Shown: positions 1 through 5,858, counted from the first letter of the stretch. The stretch is DNA of 9,698 nucleotides from JAOPZW01 sp034664395 (GCA_034664395.1 JAXDHQ010000300.1:1-9698); one strand, 5' to 3'. The notes: a model not told the origin generated them from the sequence alone. Made by a program: numbers and translations.

Positions 1-1285
1 GGCTGACCAGGTGGGTGCGCCCACCCTTGCCCTGCCGTCCCTCGAAGTTGCGGTTCGAGGTCGAGGCCACGCGCTCGCCGGGGGCGGCGATGTCCGGGTT
101 CATGCCCAGGCACATCGAGCACCCGGCCGCACGCCAGTCGAACCCGGCGGCCTTGAAGACCTCGTCGAGGCCCTCGGCCTCGGCCTGCGCCTTCACCTGG
201 ACGGAGCCGGGCACGACCATGGCGTCGACGTGCGAGGCGACGCGGCGGCCGCGGACGACCTCGGCCGCGGCGCGCAGGTCGCCGATCCGCGAGTTCGTGC
301 ACGAGCCGATGAAGACGCGGTCCAGGCGGATGTCCTGCACCGGCGTGCCCGGCCGCAGGTCCATGTACTGCAGCGCGCGCTCCTCGCCCTCGGTGGCCGG
401 GTCGGGGACGCTCTGGGTGACCCCGACGACCTGGGCCGGGTTCGTGCCCCACGAGACCATCGGGCTCAGCGCCGCCGCGTCGACCACGACCTCGGTGTCG
501 AAGCGGGAGCCGTCCTCGGTGCGCAGGTCGCGCCAGGCCTCGTCGACGCTGCCGCCGTGCTCGTCGACCCAGGCGAACGTCGTGTCGTCGGGCGCGATCA
601 TCCCGGCCCGGCCGCCGCCCTCGATCGTCATGTTGCAGACGGTCATGCGGCCTTCCATCGACAGGCTCTCGATCGCCGGCCCGGCGTACTCGACGACGTG
701 GCCGACCGCGCCGTCGACGCCGATCTGGCCGATGGTTCCGAGGATCAGGTCCTTGGCCGTCACCCCGAAGCCGAGGTCGCCGTCGTAGCGGATGCGCATC
801 GCCTTCGGCTTGCGCTGCACGAGGCACTGGGTGGCGAGCACGTGCTCGACCTCGCTGGTGCCGATGCCGAAGGCCAGCGCGCCGAACGCGCCGTGCGTGG
901 CGGTGTGGCTGTCGCCGCAGACGATCGTCATGCCCGGCTGGGTCACGCCCAGCTCCGGGCCGATGACGTGCACGATGCCCTGGCGGTCGGAGCCCAGGCT
1001 GTAGAGCGGGATCCCGAACTCCGCGCAGTTGCGCTCGAGCGTCTGCACCTGCACGCGGCTGAGCTCGTCGCGGATGCGCGCGGCCACCGGCGTCCCGTCG
1101 GTGGGGACGTTGTGGTCGGCGGTGGCGAGCGTGCGGTCGATCCGACGCACCGGCCGCCCGGCCAGGCGCAGGCCGTCGAAGGCCTGCGGGCTGGTGACCT
1201 CGTGGACGAGGTGCAGGTCGATGAAGATGAGGCTCTCGGCCACCTCGTGGGCGTCCCAGATCTTGTCGAACAGCGTTGCGGGCAT
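1..1285 (-). CDS. leuC: 3-isopropylmalate dehydratase large subunit (3' end cut by window edge)
   Basis: This is the large subunit of isopropylmalate isomerase, the [4Fe-4S] aconitase-family enzyme that converts 2-isopropylmalate to 3-isopropylmalate in leucine synthesis. It works with LeuD. The frame is open for 428 codons from ATG 1285 to the left edge, so about 20-40 C-terminal residues are missing. Visible hallmarks are the N-terminal TLFDKIWDAHEV, DHNVPT at about 57-62, CGDSHTATHGAFG at about 123-135, FIGSCTNSR with Cys329, and AGCSMCLGMN with Cys389 and Cys392. The Cys spacing of 60 and 3 matches the three cluster ligands of known LeuC proteins. The start is supported by AGGAG 7 nt upstream and by the typical N-terminus. 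It follows the XRE-cupin regulator by three bases, so the two are probably co-transcribed. leuD would be expected beyond the left edge. Identification is secure; homoaconitase-like relatives are less likely given leuA nearby. Confidence 0.96.
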   Translation of the reverse strand, partial: MPATLFDKIWDAHEVAESLIFIDLHLVHEVTSPQAFDGLRLAGRPVRRIDRTLATADHNVPTDGTPVAARIRDELSRVQVQTLERNCAEFGIPLYSLGSDRQGIVHVIGPELGVTQPGMTIVCGDSHTATHGAFGALAFGIGTSEVEHVLATQCLVQRKPKAMRIRYDGDLGFGVTAKDLILGTIGQIGVDGAVGHVVEYAGPAIESLSMEGRMTVCNMTIEGGGRAGMIAPDDTTFAWVDEHGGSVDEAWRDLRTEDGSRFDTEVVVDAAALSPMVSWGTNPAQVVGVTQSVPDPATEGEERALQYMDLRPGTPVQDIRLDRVFIGSCTNSRIGDLRAAAEVVRGRRVASHVDAMVVPGSVQVKAQAEAEGLDEVFKAAGFDWRAAGCSMCLGMNPDIAAPGERVASTSNRNFEGRQGKGGRTHLVS

Positions 1286-1288
1286 GGA

Positions 1289-1918
1289 TCAGCTCCTGCG
1301 GAGCCCGGCGGAGACGACGGCCAGGATGGCCGCCTCGCCGGGGCCGGGGTTCTCGAAGTGGTGGGGCAGGTCGGCGTCGAAGGTGACGCAGTCGCCGGTC
1401 GCCAGCTCGTGGCGCTCGGCGTCGATGACGAGCACGACCGCACCGGACTCGACGAGCGCGATCTCGCGGCTGCCGGGCTCGTGCATCGGCGGGTCGCCGG
1501 GGCCGCCGGTCTGCGCGCCGGCCGCCAGCGCGTGCCGGCTCAGCTCGACCCGCTGCCCGGGGAGCGGCGCGGTGAGGATCTCGAAGCGGTGGCCGTGCTC
1601 GGCCGCGCCGCCGCGGCGGCGCTCTGCGGCGCGCACGACCGTGACCGTGCCGGCCTCGTCGAGGCGCAGGAGCTGGCTGAGGCGCAGCTCCAGCCCGGCG
1701 GCGATGCGGCTGGCGATCTGCAGCGTCGGGCTGGTCTCGCCGCGCTCGACCTGGCTCAGCATCGGGGCGCTCACGCCGGAGCGCTCGGCGAGGTCGCGCA
1801 GCGAGAGGTCCATGGCCTCGCGCAGCGCACGGACCCGCGGTCCGATGTGGATCTGGCGCTCGATGTCTTCCACGACGGTCACAGGATACGCGCGTACGTT
1901 ATCGCATACACGTACCAT
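1289..1918 (-). CDS. XRE-family HTH transcriptional regulator with C-terminal cupin domain
   Basis: This is a DNA-binding regulator of the widespread HTH_3 plus cupin_2 architecture (SutR/PuuR-like layout). It would act in the cytoplasm and probably binds a small ligand in the cupin barrel. In the 209-residue reading, an XRE helix-turn-helix spans about 25-85, with LRDLAERSGVSAPMLSQVERG as its core. The cupin spans about 125-205, with MHEPGSREIALVESG and then GDCVTFDADLPHHFENPG. The ATG at 1918 gives the longest form. GTG at 1882 or 1873 would leave the HTH intact, and no start has a clear SD. The GTACGT-N10-ACGTAC repeat lies inside the first codons of the long form, which favours a downstream start. 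leuC follows in the same frame after TGA and three bases, so control of leuC and of its own gene is a reasonable inference. The ligand cannot be read from the sequence. Confidence 0.88.
   Translation of the reverse strand: MVRVCDNVRAYPVTVVEDIERQIHIGPRVRALREAMDLSLRDLAERSGVSAPMLSQVERGETSPTLQIASRIAAGLELRLSQLLRLDEAGTVTVVRAAERRRGGAAEHGHRFEILTAPLPGQRVELSRHALAAGAQTGGPGDPPMHEPGSREIALVESGAVVLVIDAERHELATGDCVTFDADLPHHFENPGPGEAAILAVVSAGLRRS
1292..1304 (-). promoter_or_regulatory. Hairpin sequestering the leuC Shine-Dalgarno site
   Basis: In the minus-strand RNA, GCUCC, a GCA loop and GGAGC form a perfect 5-bp stem. The 3' arm contains the leuC SD (AGGAG, 1297-1293), 7 nt before the leuC ATG. The whole hairpin lies in the last sense codons of the upstream regulator, so a ribosome finishing the regulator would open it. 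The sequence is seen directly; translational coupling is inferred. Confidence 0.55.
1894..1915. promoter_or_regulatory. Inverted repeat GTACGT-N10-ACGTAC, candidate operator
   Basis: Two perfect 6-bp arms (1894-1899 and 1910-1915) flank a 10-bp A/T-richer centre containing TATCGCATA. The arm centres are 16 bp apart, and AT-richness stands out in this GC-rich DNA. The site sits at the 5' end of the XRE-cupin regulator gene and between it and the divergent patatin gene. Possible -10 boxes overlap or abut it: TACCAT at 1913-1918 on the plus strand and GATAAC at 1903-1898 on the minus strand. Binding by the adjacent regulator is inferred from position. Confidence 0.5.
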
Positions 1919-1922
1919 CCGC

Positions 1923-1932
1923 CGTCATGACG
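1923..1932. repeat. 10-bp perfect palindrome CGTCATGACG
   Basis: CGTCATGACG is self-complementary over all 10 bases and lies just outside the regulator's longest reading, in the regulator/patatin divergent region. It could be a second binding site or part of promoter architecture. In GC-rich DNA a palindrome of this size can also occur by chance. Confidence 0.3.
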
Positions 1933-1965
1933 CGGCGGGTCGAACCCTCCCCCGGCTGACGGCCC

Positions 1966-2847
1966 GTGGCCCCCTTCGTGGTGCCCGATGTGCTCGTCCT
2001 CGCCGGCGGGGGCGTGGTGGGCGAGGCATGGATGACCGGCGTGCTGGCCGGGATCGAGGACGCCGCCGGCGTCGACCTGCGGCACGTCGAGAGCTACGTC
2101 GGGACCTCTGCGGGCGCGATCGTGGCCGCGCGCCTGGTGGCCGGACAGGAGCTGCGCCGTCCGCCGCGCCGGCCACGGACCGCGGCTCCCTCCGAGCCGG
2201 ACGCCGACCGCGGGCTGCTGCGCACCGCCGTGCGCTGGGGCTGGGCGGCGACCGCCCCGCTGGCGCCGGTGGCGAGCGCCCTCGCCGCGCCGGGCGGCGC
2301 GCTCGTGCGCTCGGCGCTGCTCGCCCGCGCGCCGCACGAGGGGCGCTCGCTCAGCCGCCTGCACGCCGAGCTCGAGCGCTCGGGCGCGCGCTTCGACGGG
2401 CGCCTGCGGGTGTGCTGCGTCGACCGCGCCTCCGGGCGCCGCGTGGTCTTCGGCGCCCCGGGCGCGCCGCCGGCGACGGTGGCCGACGCCGTGACCGCGT
2501 CGTGCGCGATCCCGTGGGTCTTCGCGCCGGTGCGGATCGGCGATCGCGAGTACGTCGACGGCGGCGTCTGGAGCGTGACGAACCTCGACGCCGCGCCCGC
2601 GCGCCGCGACACCGAGGTCCTGTGCCTCGACCCCACCGCAGCGCTGCGCTCGCCGATCCGCCAGGCGTTCCGCGTGGCGATCGCCGTCGAGCGCCAGCTC
2701 CTGCGCGGCCGCGGCGCGCGCGTGCGCCACGTCGCGCCCGACGACGCCGCCGCCGAGGCGATGGGCGAGGACTTCATGGCGTCCGCGCCGGCGGTCCCGG
2801 CGCTGGCGGCGGGCTATCGCCAGGGCCGCGCGCTGGCGCGGGGCTGA
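1966..2847 (+). CDS. Patatin-like phospholipase / acyl hydrolase
   Basis: This is a cytoplasmic or membrane-associated lipid acyl hydrolase of the patatin family, which uses a Ser-Asp dyad. Visible motifs are the oxyanion-hole glycine stretch LAGGGVVGE (12-20), the nucleophile elbow GTSAG with Ser48, SCAIPWVFAPV (179-189), and YVDGGVWSVTN with the catalytic Asp198 in DGG. The 293-residue length fits small bacterial patatin proteins (RssA-like). Residues about 60-110 form an Arg/Ala/Pro-rich insertion of low complexity. The GTG at 1966 is the longest start. GTG at 1978, 1981 or 1990 is also possible, and none has an SD. It is divergent from the XRE-cupin/leuC unit and convergent with the M20 peptidase, overlapping it by 34 bp. 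Family assignment is firm; the substrate is unknown, and no link to leucine synthesis is evident. Confidence 0.88.
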   Translation: MAPFVVPDVLVLAGGGVVGEAWMTGVLAGIEDAAGVDLRHVESYVGTSAGAIVAARLVAGQELRRPPRRPRTAAPSEPDADRGLLRTAVRWGWAATAPLAPVASALAAPGGALVRSALLARAPHEGRSLSRLHAELERSGARFDGRLRVCCVDRASGRRVVFGAPGAPPATVADAVTASCAIPWVFAPVRIGDREYVDGGVWSVTNLDAAPARRDTEVLCLDPTAALRSPIRQAFRVAIAVERQLLRGRGARVRHVAPDDAAAEAMGEDFMASAPAVPALAAGYRQGRALARG

Positions 2848-4064
2848 GCGTCCATCGCCACGCGGACGATGGTGCGCGCGAGCGCGACCAGGTCGTCCAC
2901 GCGCACGCGCTCGTCGACGGCGTGGGCGCGCTCGATCCCCGGCGTGCCGACCATGACGGTCGGGATCCCGCGCGCCGTCCACAGCCGCATGTCGGCGCCC
3001 CAGGGCACGCCGGCGACCGCGACCTCGCGGCCCCGCTCCGCGGTCAGCGCGCGGCGCGCGAGCGCCACCAGCGGGTGGCCGGCGTCGGTCTGCCCCGAGC
3101 CGAACTGCCCGCCCGGCCAGCGCAGGTCCGCCTGCGGGCAGGCGCCCACCACGGCGGCCTCCACGGCGGCGCGGGCGGCTGCGACGTCCTCGCCCACCCG
3201 CACCGCGGCCCGTCCCTCGAAGCGCAGCCGGTCGGGCACGGTGCTCGACCACTCCCCCGCCTCGACGCGCCCCACGACCACCGGATAGGGCAGCTCGAGC
3301 TCCCGCATCAGCGGATGCTCGACGTCGGCGTTCAGCGCGCGCTCATGGGCCGCGAGCGCCGCGTGCACCGGCACGTAGCGGTCGATGGCCGAGACGCCCT
3401 CCAGGCGGTATGCGGCGTGGGCCGCGACGCCGTGGACCGTGCCCTCGAAGGTCAGCGCGCCGGCCTGGGCGCAGACGACGTCGAAGCCCGTCGGCTCGGG
3501 GATCAGGCAGCCGTCGAAGTCGTCGTCACGCTCGAGCGCCGCGAACGACCCCAGCCCGCCGTCCTCCTCGGAGGCGACGGCGACCAGGACGAGCTCGGCC
3601 GGCGCGCCGCCGGCGCGCGCCACCGCGGCCATCGCATGCAGAGCCGCGACGACGCCACCCTTCATGTCGACGCTGCCGCGCCCGTGCAGCCAGCCGTCGC
3701 GCACCGCGCCCGACCACGGGCCGCCGTCGCTCCACGCCGCCGTCCCGGGCGGGACGACGTCGACGTGCCCGCACAGCGCCAGGCGCCCCGAACCGCCGCC
3801 GGGCATCGTCACCGTGAGCCCCCACAGCGCCTCGCGCGCCGCCTCCTCGCCCGGGTGGTCAGGGTGCGCGCGCAGGGCGCCGAGGTCGTGCTCGTGCAAC
3901 TCGGCCTCGAGGCCGAGCGCCGCGGCGAGCTCGCCCAGCCGCTCGAGCGCCGCGTGCTCGTCGCCGGTGACGCTGGGGACCTGCACGAGGGCGGCCGCGT
4001 CGCGCGCCAGCGCCTGGGGCGCCAGCGCGCTCAGGGCCGCCCGGGCCGCCGGGGCCGCCGTCAC
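2814..4064 (-). CDS. M20-family metallopeptidase (ArgE/DapE/ACY1-like deacylase)
   Basis: This is a di-metal amidohydrolase of the M20 family, whose members remove acyl or acyl-like groups from amino acids or cleave short peptides. All expected metal and catalytic positions are present in the 416-residue protein: His100 and Asp102 in LCGHVDVVPPG, Asp133 in GRGSVDMKGG, the general base Glu166 with ligand Glu167 in SEEDGG, Glu190 in PEPTG, and His381 near the C-terminus. His215 in the lid/dimerisation domain (HGVAAHAA) is also conserved. The GTG start at 4064 overlaps the leuA TGA as GTGA, so the gene is probably translated by re-initiation after leuA. The 3' end overlaps the convergent patatin gene. 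Whether the substrate is an N-acyl amino acid (acetylornithine or succinyl-DAP type) or a dipeptide cannot be told. Coupling to leuA suggests amino acid metabolism. Confidence 0.92.
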   Translation of the reverse strand: MTAAPAARAALSALAPQALARDAAALVQVPSVTGDEHAALERLGELAAALGLEAELHEHDLGALRAHPDHPGEEAAREALWGLTVTMPGGGSGRLALCGHVDVVPPGTAAWSDGGPWSGAVRDGWLHGRGSVDMKGGVVAALHAMAAVARAGGAPAELVLVAVASEEDGGLGSFAALERDDDFDGCLIPEPTGFDVVCAQAGALTFEGTVHGVAAHAAYRLEGVSAIDRYVPVHAALAAHERALNADVEHPLMRELELPYPVVVGRVEAGEWSSTVPDRLRFEGRAAVRVGEDVAAARAAVEAAVVGACPQADLRWPGGQFGSGQTDAGHPLVALARRALTAERGREVAVAGVPWGADMRLWTARGIPTVMVGTPGIERAHAVDERVRVDDLVALARTIVRVAMDAQPRASARPWR

Positions 4065-5680
4065 GGGGCGGCGAGCTCGGCCGGAGCGCCCTCCTCGGCG
4101 GCCGGCTGCTGCGCGCGGCGCACGGCGTTGGTCAGCGCACGCGCGTAGGCGATGCCCGACGCCTGGATGATGTCGGTCGCGACCGCCTGGCCGGCGCCGG
4201 TCGCCCGCTCGCGCCACACGACGCCGGGCAGCCCGACGCGCTCGCCGGCATGGGGCCCGAGCTCGACGACGACCGAGACCTCGCCGAGCGCGTCCTGGCC
4301 GCCGGTGACGGCGTCGACGCGGAACTCGCGCAGCCGCGCCTCGAGGCCGGTGGCGGCGTTGATCGCGCGGAACACGGCGTCGATCGGACCGTCGCCGGTG
4401 AACGAGCCCTCCAGCTCCTCGTCGTCGGGCGAGCGCACGCCGACCCTGGCGTGCGGCGGTCGTCGCGACGACGCCTCGACGTCGAACCACTCCAGCGTGT
4501 AGGCCCCGCTCTCCTCGCGCAACTCGTCCGTGACGAGCGCCTCGAGGTCCATCGCGCTCACCTGCTTCTTCTTGTCCGCGATCTCCTTGAAGCGCTTGAA
4601 CGCGGCGTTCAGCGTCGGGCCGTCGATCTGGTAGCCGAGCTCCTCCAGCGCCGACTTCAGCGCGTGGCGGCCCGAGTGCTTGCCCAGGACGAGCTGGTTG
4701 GCGTCCAGGCCGACCGTGGTCGCGTCCATGATCTCGTACGTCGAGCGCTCCTTGAGGATCCCGTCCTGGTGGATGCCCGACTCGTGGGCGAAGGCGTTGC
4801 GCCCGACGATCGCCTTGTTGGGCTGCACCGCGTAGCCGGTCAGGCGGCTGACCAGGCGGCTGGTGCGGGCGATCTCGCGCGTGTTCACGCCCGTGGTCAG
4901 GCCCACGTCGGCCTGGCGCGTGTGCAGGAGCATCACGATCTCCTCCAGCGACGCGTTGCCCGCGCGCTCGCCGATGCCGTTGATCGAGCACTCGACCTGA
5001 CGGGCGCCGGCCATCGTCCCGGCGAGCGAGTTGGCCACCGCCAGGCCCAGGTCGTCGTGGCAGTGCACCGACAGCGTCACGCCGCGCAGGTCGGGGACGA
5101 GCGCGTACAGGCGCTCGAGGAACGCCGCGTACTCGTGCGGCATCGCGTAGCCGACCGTGTCGGGGATGTTGATCGTCGTGGCGCCCTCGTCGACGGCGAT
5201 CTGCACGACCTCGGCGGTGAACTCGACGTCGGCGCGGGTGGCGTCCATCGGCGAGAACTCGACGTCGTCGCACAGCTCGCGCGCCTGCGCGACCGAGGCG
5301 CGGGCCAGGCCCTTGACGTCCTCGCGCGTGGTCTGGAGCGGGTGGACGATGTGGATGTCCGAGGTCGAGACGAAGGTGTGGATGCGCGGGCGCTCGGCGT
5401 CGCGGATCGCGTCCCATGCGCGCTCGACGTCGGCGGGGTTGGCGCGAGCCAGGCCGGCGATCACCGGGCCCGGGACCTCCCTGGCGATCGCCTGCACGGC
5501 CTCGAAGTCCCCGGGCGAGGCGATCGGGAACCCGGCCTCGATCACGTCGACGCCCAGGCGCGCGAGCTGGTGGGCGATCTCGAGCTTCTCGGCGGCGTTG
5601 AGCGAGATGCCCGGCGACTGCTCGCCGTCGCGCAGCGTCGTGTCGAAGATGACTACTCGGTCGGGGTTCTCGGCTGGCAT
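4061..5680 (-). CDS. leuA: 2-isopropylmalate synthase
   Basis: LeuA condenses acetyl-CoA with 2-ketoisovalerate, the committed step of leucine biosynthesis. The 539-residue protein has the HMGL-like TIM barrel and a C-terminal LeuA regulatory domain that binds leucine in the family. Visible are FDTTLRDGEQSPG (12-24), the metal-ligand HCHDDLG with His206 and His208, NGIGERAGNASLEE with Asn241, and HESGIHQDG (299-307). The regulatory domain runs from about 395 to 520 and includes the GDGPIDAVFRAIN stretch. The length fits bacterial LeuA with an Ala/Pro/Glu-rich tail. The ATG at 5680 has GAGGA 5 nt upstream. The gene is preceded by a leucine-rich leader peptide and structured leader (5681-5808), and is followed by the M20 peptidase with a 4-bp overlap. 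Citramalate synthase or homocitrate synthase is less likely given the domain layout and nearby leuC. Confidence 0.96.
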   Translation of the reverse strand: MPAENPDRVVIFDTTLRDGEQSPGISLNAAEKLEIAHQLARLGVDVIEAGFPIASPGDFEAVQAIAREVPGPVIAGLARANPADVERAWDAIRDAERPRIHTFVSTSDIHIVHPLQTTREDVKGLARASVAQARELCDDVEFSPMDATRADVEFTAEVVQIAVDEGATTINIPDTVGYAMPHEYAAFLERLYALVPDLRGVTLSVHCHDDLGLAVANSLAGTMAGARQVECSINGIGERAGNASLEEIVMLLHTRQADVGLTTGVNTREIARTSRLVSRLTGYAVQPNKAIVGRNAFAHESGIHQDGILKERSTYEIMDATTVGLDANQLVLGKHSGRHALKSALEELGYQIDGPTLNAAFKRFKEIADKKKQVSAMDLEALVTDELREESGAYTLEWFDVEASSRRPPHARVGVRSPDDEELEGSFTGDGPIDAVFRAINAATGLEARLREFRVDAVTGGQDALGEVSVVVELGPHAGERVGLPGVVWRERATGAGQAVATDIIQASGIAYARALTNAVRRAQQPAAEEGAPAELAAP

Positions 5681-5754
5681 GGTCGTCCTCTCTTGGGCTT
5701 CGTCCTGCGGCTTCTCTGAGTGCTGTGAGTTCGCGGCTTCGCGGCCGCCACGCG
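5681..5754 (-). promoter_or_regulatory. leuA 5' leader with alternative stems, candidate attenuator
   Basis: This 74-nt stretch lies between the leader peptide stop and the leuA ATG. GCGGC (5748-5744) can pair with GCCGC at 5737-5733, giving a 5-bp stem with a 6-nt loop. It can also pair with an identical GCCGC at 5711-5707. The longer word GAAGCCGC occurs at 5740-5733 and 5714-5707, and GAAGCC a third time at 5701-5696. Such mutually exclusive pairing is what an attenuator needs. No U-run terminator is visible, so control of SD access or Rho-dependent termination is more likely than intrinsic termination. Function is inferred; the repeats and complementarity are seen. Confidence 0.6.
5686..5690 (-). 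promoter_or_regulatory. leuA ribosome binding site (GAGGA)
   Basis: GAGGA on the minus strand ends 5 nt before the leuA ATG, inside a purine-rich AAGAGAGGA stretch. It supports the start at 5680. UCCUC segments in the leucine codon run of the leader peptide (5780-5776 and 5777-5773) are exactly complementary to it, so it may be masked in one state of the leader. Confidence 0.7.
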
Positions 5755-5808
5755 CTATTCCCCCCGAAGGGGGAGGAGGAGAAGTCGGAGGGCGAGCAGG
5801 GACGCCAT
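5755..5808 (-). CDS. leuL: Leucine-rich leader peptide for leuA attenuation
   Basis: This short ORF of 17 codons reads MASLLALRLLLLPLRGE and lies 74 nt upstream of leuA on the same strand. Eight of 17 residues are leucine, including four in a row. The codons are CTC, CTT and CTG; the two CTT codons are unusual for such GC-rich coding sequence. This is the hallmark of a leader peptide whose ribosome senses charged leucyl-tRNA. No SD precedes it, but a promoter-like pair upstream would place the transcript start at or within a few bases of the ATG, consistent with leaderless translation. Leucine leader peptides upstream of leuA are known in actinobacteria and enterobacteria. I recognise this one by composition and position rather than by homology. 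It is too short for most gene finders and is easily missed. Confidence 0.8.
   Translation of the reverse strand: MASLLALRLLLLPLRGE
5759..5774 (-). promoter_or_regulatory. UUCG-tetraloop hairpin at end of the leader peptide
   Basis: In the minus-strand RNA, UCCCCC, UUCG and GGGGGA form a 6-bp stem closed by the very stable C(UUCG)G tetraloop. It overlaps the last leucine codons and the codons before the leader stop. No U-tract follows, so it is not an intrinsic terminator by itself. A ribosome stalled on the leucine run would touch or open it. Confidence 0.65.
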
Positions 5809-5816
5809 CGCGCCCG

Positions 5817-5846
5817 AGGGTAGCCCACGGGCCGCGCGCCGTGCAA
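5817..5846 (-). promoter_or_regulatory. Promoter for leuL-leuA (TTGCAC-N18-TACCCT)
   Basis: On the minus strand, a -35-like TTGCAC (5846-5841) and a -10-like TACCCT (5822-5817) are separated by 18 bp. The -10 ends 8 nt before the leader peptide ATG, so transcription would start at or just before the ATG. The element sits in the 50-bp gap after the permease stop, so leuA can be transcribed independently of the permease. Confidence 0.6.
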
Positions 5847-5858
5847 CCCGCCTCGGGG

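Noticed and set aside
11..1930. 639-codon plus-strand frame opposite leuC and the regulator
   Set aside because: It is the antisense image of LeuC and the XRE-cupin protein, whose catalytic and fold motifs are clear.
1029..4148. Very long plus-strand open frame (1039 codons) crossing leuC, the regulator, patatin and M20 genes
   Set aside because: Arg/Ala/Pro/Ser-rich shadow of real genes on other frames; a product of very high GC with few stop codons. It shows no domain signature.
5759..5774. UUCG hairpin as an intrinsic terminator
   Set aside because: No U-tract follows; the next bases are AAUAGCGCG. It is better read as part of the attenuator.
4065..5846. Upstream extension of the M20 frame through leuA to ATG 5846 (1010 codons in all)
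   Set aside because: The extension is an Arg-rich out-of-frame reading of leuA. M20 homology begins after GTG 4064, which overlaps the leuA stop.
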